Shown here: one piece after another, positions 26,659-34,060 of the stretch | Position numbering within the stretch: position 1 is the first letter of the stretch | How the letters are laid out: each line of letters opens with the position of its first letter | Notes under the pieces: generated by a model | The model's input: the letters and a program-made list of their open reading frames with translations, nothing else | Databases searched by the model: none | What the model was told of the DNA's origin: nothing | Origin: Kibdelosporangium philippinense | GTDB taxonomy: Bacteria; Actinomycetota; Actinomycetes; Mycobacteriales; Pseudonocardiaceae | Direction of reading: 5' to 3' | DNA: 64,000 bases | Assembly: GCF_021390435.2 (NCBI RefSeq) | Contig: NZ_JAJVCN010000004.1 | Coordinates: 248,001 to 312,000 of the forward strand | Translations under genes and position numbers: made by a program

Positions 26659-27621
26659 TCACCTCCCGAGGATCTGGTTGACCACGGTCTTGGCGTCGTT
26701 GATCGGGATCGAGAAACCGATGCCGACGCTGCCGGCCCTTCCGTCCGGTGTGGACACTGGCGAGTAGATCGCCGAGTTGATGCCGATGATCTCACCGTTC
26801 GAGTTCACCAACGGCCCACCCGAGTTGCCTTGGTTGATCGATGCGTCGGTCTGAATCGCCTTGTACTGCGTGGATTCGTTGCTGGTGCTGGCGAACGGGT
26901 TGCCGCCTTCGTTGTCGGAGATGTTCACGGGACGGTTGAGCGCGCTGACGATGCCAGTGGTCACGGTGCCCTGCAAGCCTCCGGGTGAGCCGATCGCCAC
27001 GACCGCGTCACCGATCTTGACCTGGCTGGAGTCGCCAAGAGTCGCCGGGGGCAACCCGCTGACGCCCTGCAGCTGCAGGACTGCCAGGTCAGAAGCCGCG
27101 TCCGTGCCCACGACCCGTGCCGGAACCGTACGGCCGTCGTTCAACGTCACAGTCACGGTTGCCCGCGAGCCGCCTGCCACCACGTGGTTGTTCGTCAGGA
27201 CCTGGCCGTCGGCGGTCAGGATCACGCCGGAACCGATGCCTTGTTCCTGCGCGGTCTGCACGTTCACCTGGACCACACTTGGCAGCACCTTGCTGGCGAT
27301 CGCGCTGACGTCAGTGGGCGTGTTGTTGCCAACGCTCTGGGAGATCGATGTCGACGTCGGCAGCAGCGAACCGCTGTCATTGCCGCCGATCAGGCTGCCG
27401 GTCACGCCTCCGACCAGCCCGGCGGCCACCACGGCCGCGATGGACAGGGACACAGCTCCCTTGCTGAAGCGGCGCGGCTTGCCGGGCCCGGCCAGTGCGG
27501 GCGGGACCGGGCCTCCCGTCGGTGGTAGTCCACCGCCGTACGCAGGCGGCGGCGTCGAAGCCGGGTACTGCGCCGGACCGTAGTACGGGTACTGCTGCTG
27601 GGGTTTCTGTGTCTGCGTCAT
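26659..27621 (-). CDS. HtrA-like membrane-anchored serine protease without PDZ domain (S1C)
   Basis: 320 residues from the ATG at 27621; the in-frame extension to 27681 has no family resemblance. A Pro/Tyr/Gln-rich cytoplasmic N-terminus (~1-50) leads to one membrane segment (~54-75, AVSLSIAAVVAAGLVGGVTG) and an extracellular protease domain. Triad: His in LTNNHVVAGG, Asp in DAASDLAVLQLQG, Ser in INQGNSGGPLVNSNG. The protein ends at NDAKTVVNQILGR, where DegP/HtrA proteins normally continue into PDZ, so regulation must differ. This layout resembles mycobacterial/actinobacterial PepD-like proteins minus PDZ. It faces a convergent chimeric ORF and is divergent from the S9 peptidase gene. Confidence 0.86.
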   Translation of the reverse strand: MTQTQKPQQQYPYYGPAQYPASTPPPAYGGGLPPTGGPVPPALAGPGKPRRFSKGAVSLSIAAVVAAGLVGGVTGSLIGGNDSGSLLPTSTSISQSVGNNTPTDVSAIASKVLPSVVQVNVQTAQEQGIGSGVILTADGQVLTNNHVVAGGSRATVTVTLNDGRTVPARVVGTDAASDLAVLQLQGVSGLPPATLGDSSQVKIGDAVVAIGSPGGLQGTVTTGIVSALNRPVNISDNEGGNPFASTSNESTQYKAIQTDASINQGNSGGPLVNSNGEIIGINSAIYSPVSTPDGRAGSVGIGFSIPINDAKTVVNQILGR

Positions 27622-27700
27622 GCTAGTAACTCTGCTGGGCTTGCATGAGAACAGCCTGAGGATCAGCAATAAGGTTTCCAAGAAAGGCTAGGGTCTGCCT

Positions 27701-29788
27701 GTGACTCGCGAGACATCGTTCCTGCAGATGCAAGCCCGCACCCAGCGCTTCACGCTCGGGATCCCCAAGGAGATCAAGGTCGCGCCGGACGGGACCAGGG
27801 TGCTGTTCCTGCGATCACCGTCCGGTGAGGAGCGCAGGCACAGCCTCTGGCAGCTCGATCTGGCCACCGGTAAAGAGTCTGTGCTGGCCGATCCGGCGGT
27901 GCTGCTGGCCGACGGGGACGAGGAGCTGACAGCCGAGGAACGCGCGCGTCGCGAGCGCACCCGGTCACAGGCCAGTGGGATCGTCGGCAACGCGACCGAC
28001 AGCGAAGCGCGGATTGTCGCATTCGCCCTGTCCGGTCGTCTGTACGTCACGGACGCGCTGACCGGCGAGACGAAACTCCTGGAAACAGCGACACCGGTGT
28101 ACGACCCGCGCCCGAACCCGACCGGCACGCACATCGCCTACGTCTGCGAGAACGCATTGCGTGTGGTGAATGTGGACGGTACGGGCGACCGCGCGCTGGC
28201 CGAGCCGGAAGGCGAGAACCGCGCCTACGGTCTCGCGGAGTTCATCGCGGCCGAGGAGATGAACCGGTCACGGGGTTACTGGTGGTCGCCAGACGGGCAA
28301 CGCCTGTGTGTCACACATACCGACCGTTCGCCCGTGCATCTATGGCATATATCGGATCCGGCGAATCCGGCCGCTGAGCCGCACATCGTGCACTACCCGG
28401 CCGCTGGCACACCGAACGTCAAGGTCCAGCTGTTGGTGCTCGGCCTTGACGGCTCGCGGGTCCCGGTCGACTGGACCGGCACGGAGTATCTGGCGAACGT
28501 CCACTGGTCGGCCGGTGGCCCGCCGTTGATCTCGGTGTTCACCCGTGACCAGCGGACCATGCAGATCCGGACGGTCGATCCCGACACTGGCGAAACCGAG
28601 TTGCTGCACGAGCAGACCGACCCACATTGGGTGGACATCGTGACCGGCGTTCCGGCATGGACATCCGACGGCAGGCTGGTCAGGGTCGTGGCCGGCGAGC
28701 ACGCCTATCGCCTTGTCGTGGACGGCAAACAGGTCACGGACCTTCCGTTGCAGGTGCGTTCGGTGCTCGACACCGGCGATGACGTGCTGTTCACCGCGTC
28801 CGCTGAGGACCCGACCAGGGTGCACGTCTACCGGGCAGGCGCCGACGGCGTCACCCAGCTGTCCTCTGTGGACGGTGTTTCGTCGGCGGCGAGGGCTGGC
28901 GATATCACCGTGCTGACATCGTGGCGAATGGACGTCGCCGGTCCGGACGTGGCTGTGCTGCGCAAGGACGAGCCGATCGGGAAGGTCGACTCCCTCGCGC
29001 TGGCGCCGACGCTGGAACCAACGGTCATCGAGTTGACCCTCGGCGAGCGCAAGTTGCGTGGTGCCTTGATGTTCCCGGCAGGTCACGAGCCTGGTAGCGG
29101 CAAACTGCCCGTCCTGCTCGACCCGTACGGCGGTCCGCACGCGCAACGGGTGCTGGCCTCCCGTAACGCCTATCTGACCTCACAATGGTTGGCGGATCAG
29201 GGTTTCGCGGTCCTTGTGGTCGACGGTCGCGGCACGCCGGGCCGTGGGCCGGCGTGGGAGCGGGAGATCGCCTTCGACCTGGCCGACGTCACGCTGATCG
29301 ACCAGATCGACGGCTTGCACGCGGCCGCGGCGCTGTACCCGGACCTCGACCTGTCCAGGGTGGGCATCCGGGGCTGGTCCTACGGCGGATATCTGGCGGC
29401 ACTCGCCGTATTGCGCAGGCCTGATGTGTTCCACGCGGCGATCGCGGGCGCACCCGTGACCGACTGGACGCTGTACGACACGTTCTACACCGAGCGTTAC
29501 CTCGGCCATCCGGAAACTCACCCAGAGGTGTACGAGCGCAACGCGCTTCCGCCGGACGCACCGAATCTGGAACGGCCGCTCATGCTCATCCACGGGATGG
29601 CCGATGACAACGTCGTCCTAGCCCACTCCCTGCGGCTATCGTCCGCGCTCGTGGCCGCCGGACGACCGCACACACTGTTGCCGTTGCCGAACGTCTCGCA
29701 CATGACGCCGCAGGACGAGTCGACCGCGGAGAATTTCCTGCTGTTGCAAACCACATGGCTACATGACGCTCTGGGTAAGGTCCGGTAG
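27701..29788 (+). CDS. Dipeptidyl-peptidase IV-like S9 serine peptidase
   Basis: 695 residues, GTG start, no signal peptide, so probably cytoplasmic. The N-terminal beta-propeller includes the DPP IV glutamate motif region FIAAEEMNRSRGYWWSPDG that binds the peptide N-terminus. The C-terminal alpha/beta-hydrolase has Ser560 (RGWSYGGYLA), Asp635/636 (HGMADDNV) and His667 (NVSHMTP). It would release N-terminal dipeptides. It begins 79 bases from the divergent HtrA-like gene, and the F420 oxidoreductase gene follows after 23 bases. Confidence 0.9.
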   Translation: MTRETSFLQMQARTQRFTLGIPKEIKVAPDGTRVLFLRSPSGEERRHSLWQLDLATGKESVLADPAVLLADGDEELTAEERARRERTRSQASGIVGNATDSEARIVAFALSGRLYVTDALTGETKLLETATPVYDPRPNPTGTHIAYVCENALRVVNVDGTGDRALAEPEGENRAYGLAEFIAAEEMNRSRGYWWSPDGQRLCVTHTDRSPVHLWHISDPANPAAEPHIVHYPAAGTPNVKVQLLVLGLDGSRVPVDWTGTEYLANVHWSAGGPPLISVFTRDQRTMQIRTVDPDTGETELLHEQTDPHWVDIVTGVPAWTSDGRLVRVVAGEHAYRLVVDGKQVTDLPLQVRSVLDTGDDVLFTASAEDPTRVHVYRAGADGVTQLSSVDGVSSAARAGDITVLTSWRMDVAGPDVAVLRKDEPIGKVDSLALAPTLEPTVIELTLGERKLRGALMFPAGHEPGSGKLPVLLDPYGGPHAQRVLASRNAYLTSQWLADQGFAVLVVDGRGTPGRGPAWEREIAFDLADVTLIDQIDGLHAAAALYPDLDLSRVGIRGWSYGGYLAALAVLRRPDVFHAAIAGAPVTDWTLYDTFYTERYLGHPETHPEVYERNALPPDAPNLERPLMLIHGMADDNVVLAHSLRLSSALVAAGRPHTLLPLPNVSHMTPQDESTAENFLLLQTTWLHDALGKVR

Positions 29789-29811
29789 AGGCGATAGAAG
29801 GGAATATGTGA

Positions 29812-30762
29812 ATGGGCCGCTGGGGCATCACGCTGCCGTTGACCGCAGTTCCGCTCGCCGAGCACGCTGACCTGGTCAGAGAGCTACCGGACCTGGGTTA
29901 TACGGACGCATGGACCGCCGAGACAGCAGGCACGGACGCGTTCACACCACTCGCGTTGATCTCGCAGTGGGCGCCGCAGTTGCGGCTTGGCACGGCGATC
30001 GCCCCGGTCTACACGCGCGGCCCTGGCCTGCTCGCGATGACCGCGGCGACCATCGCCGAACTCGCGCCGGACAAGTTCGTGCTTGGCATCGGCACTTCGT
30101 CGCCGGTGATCGTGCGGGGCTGGAACGCGCAGGAGTTCACCGAGCCGTACGCGCGTACTCGGGACACGTTGCGGTTCCTGCGTTCCGCGTTCGACGGCAA
30201 GAAAGTGTCGGAGAAATATCCGACGTTCGAGATCTCGAAGTTCAAGCTTGAGCGCCCGCCGCAGCCGCCGCCCAAGATCATGCTGGCGGCGCTGCGACCG
30301 GGCATGCTCAAACTGGCCCGCAACGAGGCCGATGGTGCGATCACCAACTGGCTCGCGCCGTCCGACGTCCCGAAAGTCAGGGCTGAGGTCGGCGAGGGTT
30401 TCGAGCTTGTGGCGCGCGTGTTCGTCTGCCCGACCGAGGACGTCAACGCTGCCCGTGGCCTTGGCAGGCTGCTCATCAGCAGCTACCTGACCGTGCCGGT
30501 GTACGCGGCCTTCCACGACTGGCTCGGGCGTGAAGAGCTGCTCAAGCCGATGCACGAGGCGTGGGCCGCGGGCGATCGGCAGCGTGCCAACGAGGTGATC
30601 CCGGACGAAGTGGTGGATGACCTGATCGTGCACGGCAGTCCGGAACGCTGCCGGGAGATCATCAGCCAGTACGTCGAGTCCGGACTGGACACTCCGGTGA
30701 TCAACGTGCTGCCAACCGGTGAAGACCCACGCAAGGTGGTCAGGGCGCTGGCGCCGGAATGA
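29812..30762 (+). CDS. LLM-class F420-dependent oxidoreductase
   Basis: 316 residues. Luciferase-like TIM barrel: WGITLPLTAVPLAEHADLVR, the AELAPDKFVLGIGTSSPVIV strand-loop characteristic of F420-type enzymes, and a C-terminal HGSPERCREIISQYVESGLD. GAAGGGA lies a short distance upstream of the ATG. The substrate is unknown. The stop overlaps the next start (ATGA), so it is translationally coupled to a PLP-fold protein that seems to have lost its lysine. Possibly the two act in one complex; this is inference. Confidence 0.84.
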   Translation: MGRWGITLPLTAVPLAEHADLVRELPDLGYTDAWTAETAGTDAFTPLALISQWAPQLRLGTAIAPVYTRGPGLLAMTAATIAELAPDKFVLGIGTSSPVIVRGWNAQEFTEPYARTRDTLRFLRSAFDGKKVSEKYPTFEISKFKLERPPQPPPKIMLAALRPGMLKLARNEADGAITNWLAPSDVPKVRAEVGEGFELVARVFVCPTEDVNAARGLGRLLISSYLTVPVYAAFHDWLGREELLKPMHEAWAAGDRQRANEVIPDEVVDDLIVHGSPERCREIISQYVESGLDTPVINVLPTGEDPRKVVRALAPE

Positions 30763-31637
30763 CCGAACCGTCCGTGCAGACCGGCGTCGCGCGGCTGTGC
30801 TTCCCGCGTGGCGTGCCAGGCGCGGTGATCACGAACGGCGGCGCCGAATCCACTCTGCTTGGGATGGTGCTGGCGCGCAAAGACGCGGCGGACGCGCCCG
30901 TGCAGGTCGTCTGCGCGCGCAACGCCCTGCCGAGGTTGTCCGACGCGGTCGACCAGTTGGAACTGCCGCCGCCGGTCGTGCTCGACTCGATGACCCAGCT
31001 CGCGGAGGCATTGGCCGAGATCCGGACCGCGACCGTGGTCATCGCCTCGGCGGGAACGGCCGATACCGGTTCCATAGATCCGTTGCGGGACATCGGTCTT
31101 GTCTGCCGCAGGCGTGGAAGCTGGTTACACGTGGACGCCTCGGCCGGGGGAGCCGCGTTGTTCAGCGATCGCCTGCGACCGTTGCTCAACGGGCTCGACC
31201 TAGCCGATTCGGTGACGGTCGAATTGCCCGAACTGGGCGCTTCCACCGGTTTGCTAGCTGTGCGTGACGTGGGTTCCTTGACCGGCGTGCGCATGATGGG
31301 GCATCCAGAGGTGGCCGCGGTGTACCGCGCGTGCCGCGCGAACATCGGTCCGGCCGCCGAACGACGGTGTGACATGGCATCCGCGGTCGCCGAGGCTGTG
31401 CTGGCTCGGCCTTCCCTGCGTTTGTGGGAGCGCCCGGTGTTGGCGACGGTCGTCTTCCGTCCGACGGGTGCGACTGACGAAATGGTCGCCGACCTGGCTG
31501 GCAAGGGCCGTGAACTGACCACTGTGGATGGTCAGGTCTGGTTGCGGATCACCGTGACCGACCGGCCACTACGGGAATACCTGGAGTTGCTTGCGGTAGA
31601 CCACGTCCGAGTGCTGGGAACCACCCCGAATGACTGA
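30759..31637 (+). CDS. Degenerate PLP-dependent decarboxylase-like protein, catalytic lysine region absent
   Basis: 292 residues, much shorter than the ~450-500 residues of group II decarboxylases. The fold markers of that family are present: an SAGTADTGSIDPLRDIGLVC block (equivalent to the TA-x-TG-x-D turn) and WLHVDASAGGAALFSDRLRP (the cofactor-contacting HVDA-x-GG), followed by GLDLADSVTVELPELGAST. In active relatives the last segment reads ADS-x-T-x-(D/N)PHKW, with the PLP Lys; here the HK is missing. The N-terminal portion is also truncated. Together these suggest a pseudoenzyme or regulatory partner. It overlaps the F420 oxidoreductase gene by 4 bases. Assignment to the fold is moderately sure; absence of the Lys is seen directly. 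Confidence 0.68.
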   Translation: MTEPSVQTGVARLCFPRGVPGAVITNGGAESTLLGMVLARKDAADAPVQVVCARNALPRLSDAVDQLELPPPVVLDSMTQLAEALAEIRTATVVIASAGTADTGSIDPLRDIGLVCRRRGSWLHVDASAGGAALFSDRLRPLLNGLDLADSVTVELPELGASTGLLAVRDVGSLTGVRMMGHPEVAAVYRACRANIGPAAERRCDMASAVAEAVLARPSLRLWERPVLATVVFRPTGATDEMVADLAGKGRELTTVDGQVWLRITVTDRPLREYLELLAVDHVRVLGTTPND

Positions 31638-31717
31638 TGAAACCGCCGCGTTGATCACGTAATCTGGCTGTTGTTTCACGCAGTGTCCGATCCGATCTAA
31701 CACTCTGTGAGGTACGG

Positions 31718-31843
31718 ATGGCTCAGGAACAGGCGAACACACCACCAGCCAGCGGCCTGCTGATCGGCGTCGAGCCGCTCACGACCGCGGTGGACCGTGG
31801 CAAGGCCAACGGTGCCGTGACCGACAACGACGGCAACGACTGA
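31718..31843 (+). CDS. 41-residue peptide, candidate RiPP precursor or JmjC oxygenase substrate
   Basis: ATG at 31718 with GAGG about 5-8 bases upstream; TGA at 31841-31843 directly followed by the GTG start of the JmjC oxygenase gene. The peptide begins MAQEQANTPPASGLLIGVEP and ends in an acidic, Asn/Asp-rich tail VTDNDGND after a middle with LTTAVDRGKANGA. No Cys, few aromatic residues, no signal peptide. Short, with a leader-like N-terminus and a distinctive Asp/Asn-rich C-terminus, translated directly upstream of a 2-oxoglutarate oxygenase, it looks like a ribosomal peptide substrate. No peptidase or export gene is adjacent. The gene call is well supported by coupling; the function is inference. 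Confidence 0.6.
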   Translation: MAQEQANTPPASGLLIGVEPLTTAVDRGKANGAVTDNDGND

Positions 31844-33034
31844 GTGGCTGCATCGCTCACCCTGGCTGACCTCGTGGCACCGTTCGAGGTCAGCCAGTTC
31901 CTTTCTTCGGTGCAGGGCAAGACCCACCGCCGGTTCCCTGGAGCGGCTGGCCGGTTCGCCTCCTTGATGCCGTGGTCGACGCTCAACGACGTGCTGCGTC
32001 ACCACCGGCTGGACTTCCCCCGGTTGCGGCTCGCCCAAGACGGCGATGTCGTACCGGCCCACACGTACACCGAGATGGTCACGCCAAAGCGTGGTCCGCA
32101 GATCCCGAAACTGCTGTCCGCGCCGTTCACCGAGCACTTGCGTAACGGCGCCACCCTGGTGCTGGACGCAGTGCAGGAGCTCGTCGATCCGGTCGCTGAC
32201 CTCACCGCGCGGCTCGAACACGACCTGCGCGAACGCGTGCAGGTGAACCTGTACGCGGGCTGGGGCAAGACGCACGGTTTCGACGTGCACTGGGACGACC
32301 ACGACGCCTTCATCCTGCAGATCTCCGGCCGCAAACGGTGGCGCGTGCACGGTGCCACCCGGCCCGCGCCGCTGCACCGTGACGTGGAGCCGCCCGCGCA
32401 GCCGCCGGCTGAGCCACTTGAGGACTTCATCCTCGAAGAGGGCGACGCGCTGTACGTGCCGCGCGGTCATTGGCACGACGTGTCGGCCATTGGCGAGGAG
32501 TCGCTGCACCTGACCATCGGGTTCAACCCGGCGACCGGTGTCGACCTGGTCAACTGGCTGGCGGACCAACTGCGGGTCGAGGAATTGTTCCGCAGCGACC
32601 TGCCCAGGTTCGGCACGGAGGCGGAACGGCACGAACACGCCACGCGGATCAAGGCCGGGATCGAGGCATTGCTGACTCCGCACGTCATCGACCGGTTCCT
32701 GACCGATCGGGACGCGCACGGACCGGCACTGACCAAGATCGGCCTGCCGTGGGCGGCCACGTCGGACCTCTTGCCCCCGCAGGACACGGTCGCTGTCCAA
32801 CTGCTCACCCCCCGTGCGGTGTTGCAGCATCAGGAATCCACAGTGACGCTGCTCGCATCCGGGAGCCGGTTCACGTTCGGCGCCGCGGCGGGACCTGTGC
32901 TGTCTGCGCTGCTCAGCGGGACACCCGTGTCGATCGAGACGCTCGTGGAGCTGGCCGAGGCGACCCTTGATCGGGCGACCGTACGTTTACTCCTCGGCGA
33001 ATTGATCGCCCAAGGGCTGCTTGCTGTGGCGTAG
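31844..33034 (+). CDS. JmjC/cupin-type 2-oxoglutarate-dependent oxygenase (YcfD/ROX-like)
   Basis: 396 residues, GTG start with zero spacing after the peptide gene stop. The JmjC core has the iron ligands His149-x-Asp151 (VHWDDHDAF) and distal His209 (VPRGHWHDV), spacing close to that of the ribosomal oxygenase YcfD, with LQISGRKRWRVHG between. C-terminal region (~ residues 300-396) looks like a winged-helix domain (SIETLVELAEATLDRATVRL), as in ribosomal oxygenases. Such enzymes hydroxylate Arg, His, Asp or Asn side chains in proteins. The upstream 41-residue Asp/Asn-rich peptide is the obvious candidate substrate. It might alternatively be a housekeeping ribosomal oxygenase with a translational leader peptide. 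Confidence 0.84.
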   Translation: MAASLTLADLVAPFEVSQFLSSVQGKTHRRFPGAAGRFASLMPWSTLNDVLRHHRLDFPRLRLAQDGDVVPAHTYTEMVTPKRGPQIPKLLSAPFTEHLRNGATLVLDAVQELVDPVADLTARLEHDLRERVQVNLYAGWGKTHGFDVHWDDHDAFILQISGRKRWRVHGATRPAPLHRDVEPPAQPPAEPLEDFILEEGDALYVPRGHWHDVSAIGEESLHLTIGFNPATGVDLVNWLADQLRVEELFRSDLPRFGTEAERHEHATRIKAGIEALLTPHVIDRFLTDRDAHGPALTKIGLPWAATSDLLPPQDTVAVQLLTPRAVLQHQESTVTLLASGSRFTFGAAAGPVLSALLSGTPVSIETLVELAEATLDRATVRLLLGELIAQGLLAVA

Positions 33035-33044
33035 GTATGTAAGA

Positions 33045-33058
33045 TTAGGCATGCCTAA
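33045..33058. promoter_or_regulatory. IdeR/DtxR-type iron box
   Basis: TTAGGCATGCCTAA is a perfect 14-base palindrome matching the core of the DtxR/IdeR box (consensus TTAGG-x-TAGSCTA-x-CCTAA), 34 bases upstream of the sucrase/ferredoxin-like gene and just after the oxygenase stop. Expected effect: repression of the downstream gene when Fe(II) is plentiful. Confidence 0.75.
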
Positions 33059-33091
33059 GATAAGCCGCCGCGTCAGGGGGTACTCGGTCAC

Positions 33092-34060
33092 ATGACCGCG
33101 CAACTCTCTGGCGCCGCAGCTCCGTCTGGGAAGCTGCCGGGCTGTGCCGTCGTGGCGCGGATGCTCGGCGGTTCACCAGCCGGCACTGCCGCGCATATGC
33201 GGGCCTGGCTGCTCATCGAGTTCCCCGGACCGTGGCCGTCGGACGCCCTCGAACAGGCCCTTGACGAGGCGTTTCCGCCCGCCCAGCGCGAGCGGCTTGA
33301 GAAGCTGCGCAGCCAGGGCCTGCGCCCGCTGCTGATCCGCCAGCCCGGCAGGCACACACGTGAGCCGAACCTGGCAGGCAGGCGAGCTTTCGTCGGTGGC
33401 ACCTCCGGCCCGAACGGGCACTGGATGGAGTCGTTTCGCATCAACGACCTGCACGACCTCGCGGACCTCGACTTCGACGCGATCCTCGACGGCCGGGGCG
33501 GCATCGGAAAGCCCTACCAGGGCCCGATGTTCCTCGTTTGCACGCACGGCACCAAGGACATGTGCTGCGCGCTGCTCGGCAGGCCGCTCGCCAGCTCACT
33601 CGGCTCGACCTACCCGGGCCGTGCCTGGGAAGTCAGCCATGTCGGCGGTGACCGGTGGGCCGGAAACCTGCTGGTCGTCCCGGACGGTTTCCTGCATGGC
33701 CAGCTCGACCCGGACGAAGCCCGCGTCGTGGTGAAGGCCGCTTTGGCCGGTGAGGTCGACCCCGAACACCTGCGAGGCCGTACCGCCGCTGAGACCCAGT
33801 GGGCGCAGTACGCCGAGATCGCCGTCCGCAGGCACACCGGACTTCGTGGAATCGACGAGGTCGCCGCGGTCTCCGAGCGTGAAATCCCGTCTGACCTGGA
33901 GAACGAGGCGCGTGTGGTCACCGTCCGCGCAGCCCATGAGGCCTACGAGGTCACCATCTCCCGCCGCGCCGTGATCGGCCGCGGTCCCAGTCGCTGCAAC
34001 GCGATGGTCGCGCCCGGTGGTTACATCACCGAGAAGATTTCTTTGGGAACATCACCCTGA
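33092..34060 (+). CDS. Sucrase/ferredoxin-like (Suc_Fer) thioredoxin-fold [2Fe-2S] protein
   Basis: 322 residues. A conserved thioredoxin-like ferredoxin domain with FLVCTHGTKDMCCALLGRPL, containing the Cys-x8-Cys region, and EVSHVGGDRWAGNLLVVPDG, the C-terminal half of the cluster-binding motif (His present where another ligand is usually found), typical of the Suc_Fer family in actinobacteria. Another Cys lies near the start (GCAVVARMLGG). These proteins likely pass electrons in iron metabolism; an iron box 34 bases upstream supports iron repression. The end overlaps the convergent P-type ATPase by 9 bases. The Shine-Dalgarno is weak (GGGGG 11 bases upstream). Confidence 0.8.
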   Translation: MTAQLSGAAAPSGKLPGCAVVARMLGGSPAGTAAHMRAWLLIEFPGPWPSDALEQALDEAFPPAQRERLEKLRSQGLRPLLIRQPGRHTREPNLAGRRAFVGGTSGPNGHWMESFRINDLHDLADLDFDAILDGRGGIGKPYQGPMFLVCTHGTKDMCCALLGRPLASSLGSTYPGRAWEVSHVGGDRWAGNLLVVPDGFLHGQLDPDEARVVVKAALAGEVDPEHLRGRTAAETQWAQYAEIAVRRHTGLRGIDEVAAVSEREIPSDLENEARVVTVRAAHEAYEVTISRRAVIGRGPSRCNAMVAPGGYITEKISLGTSP

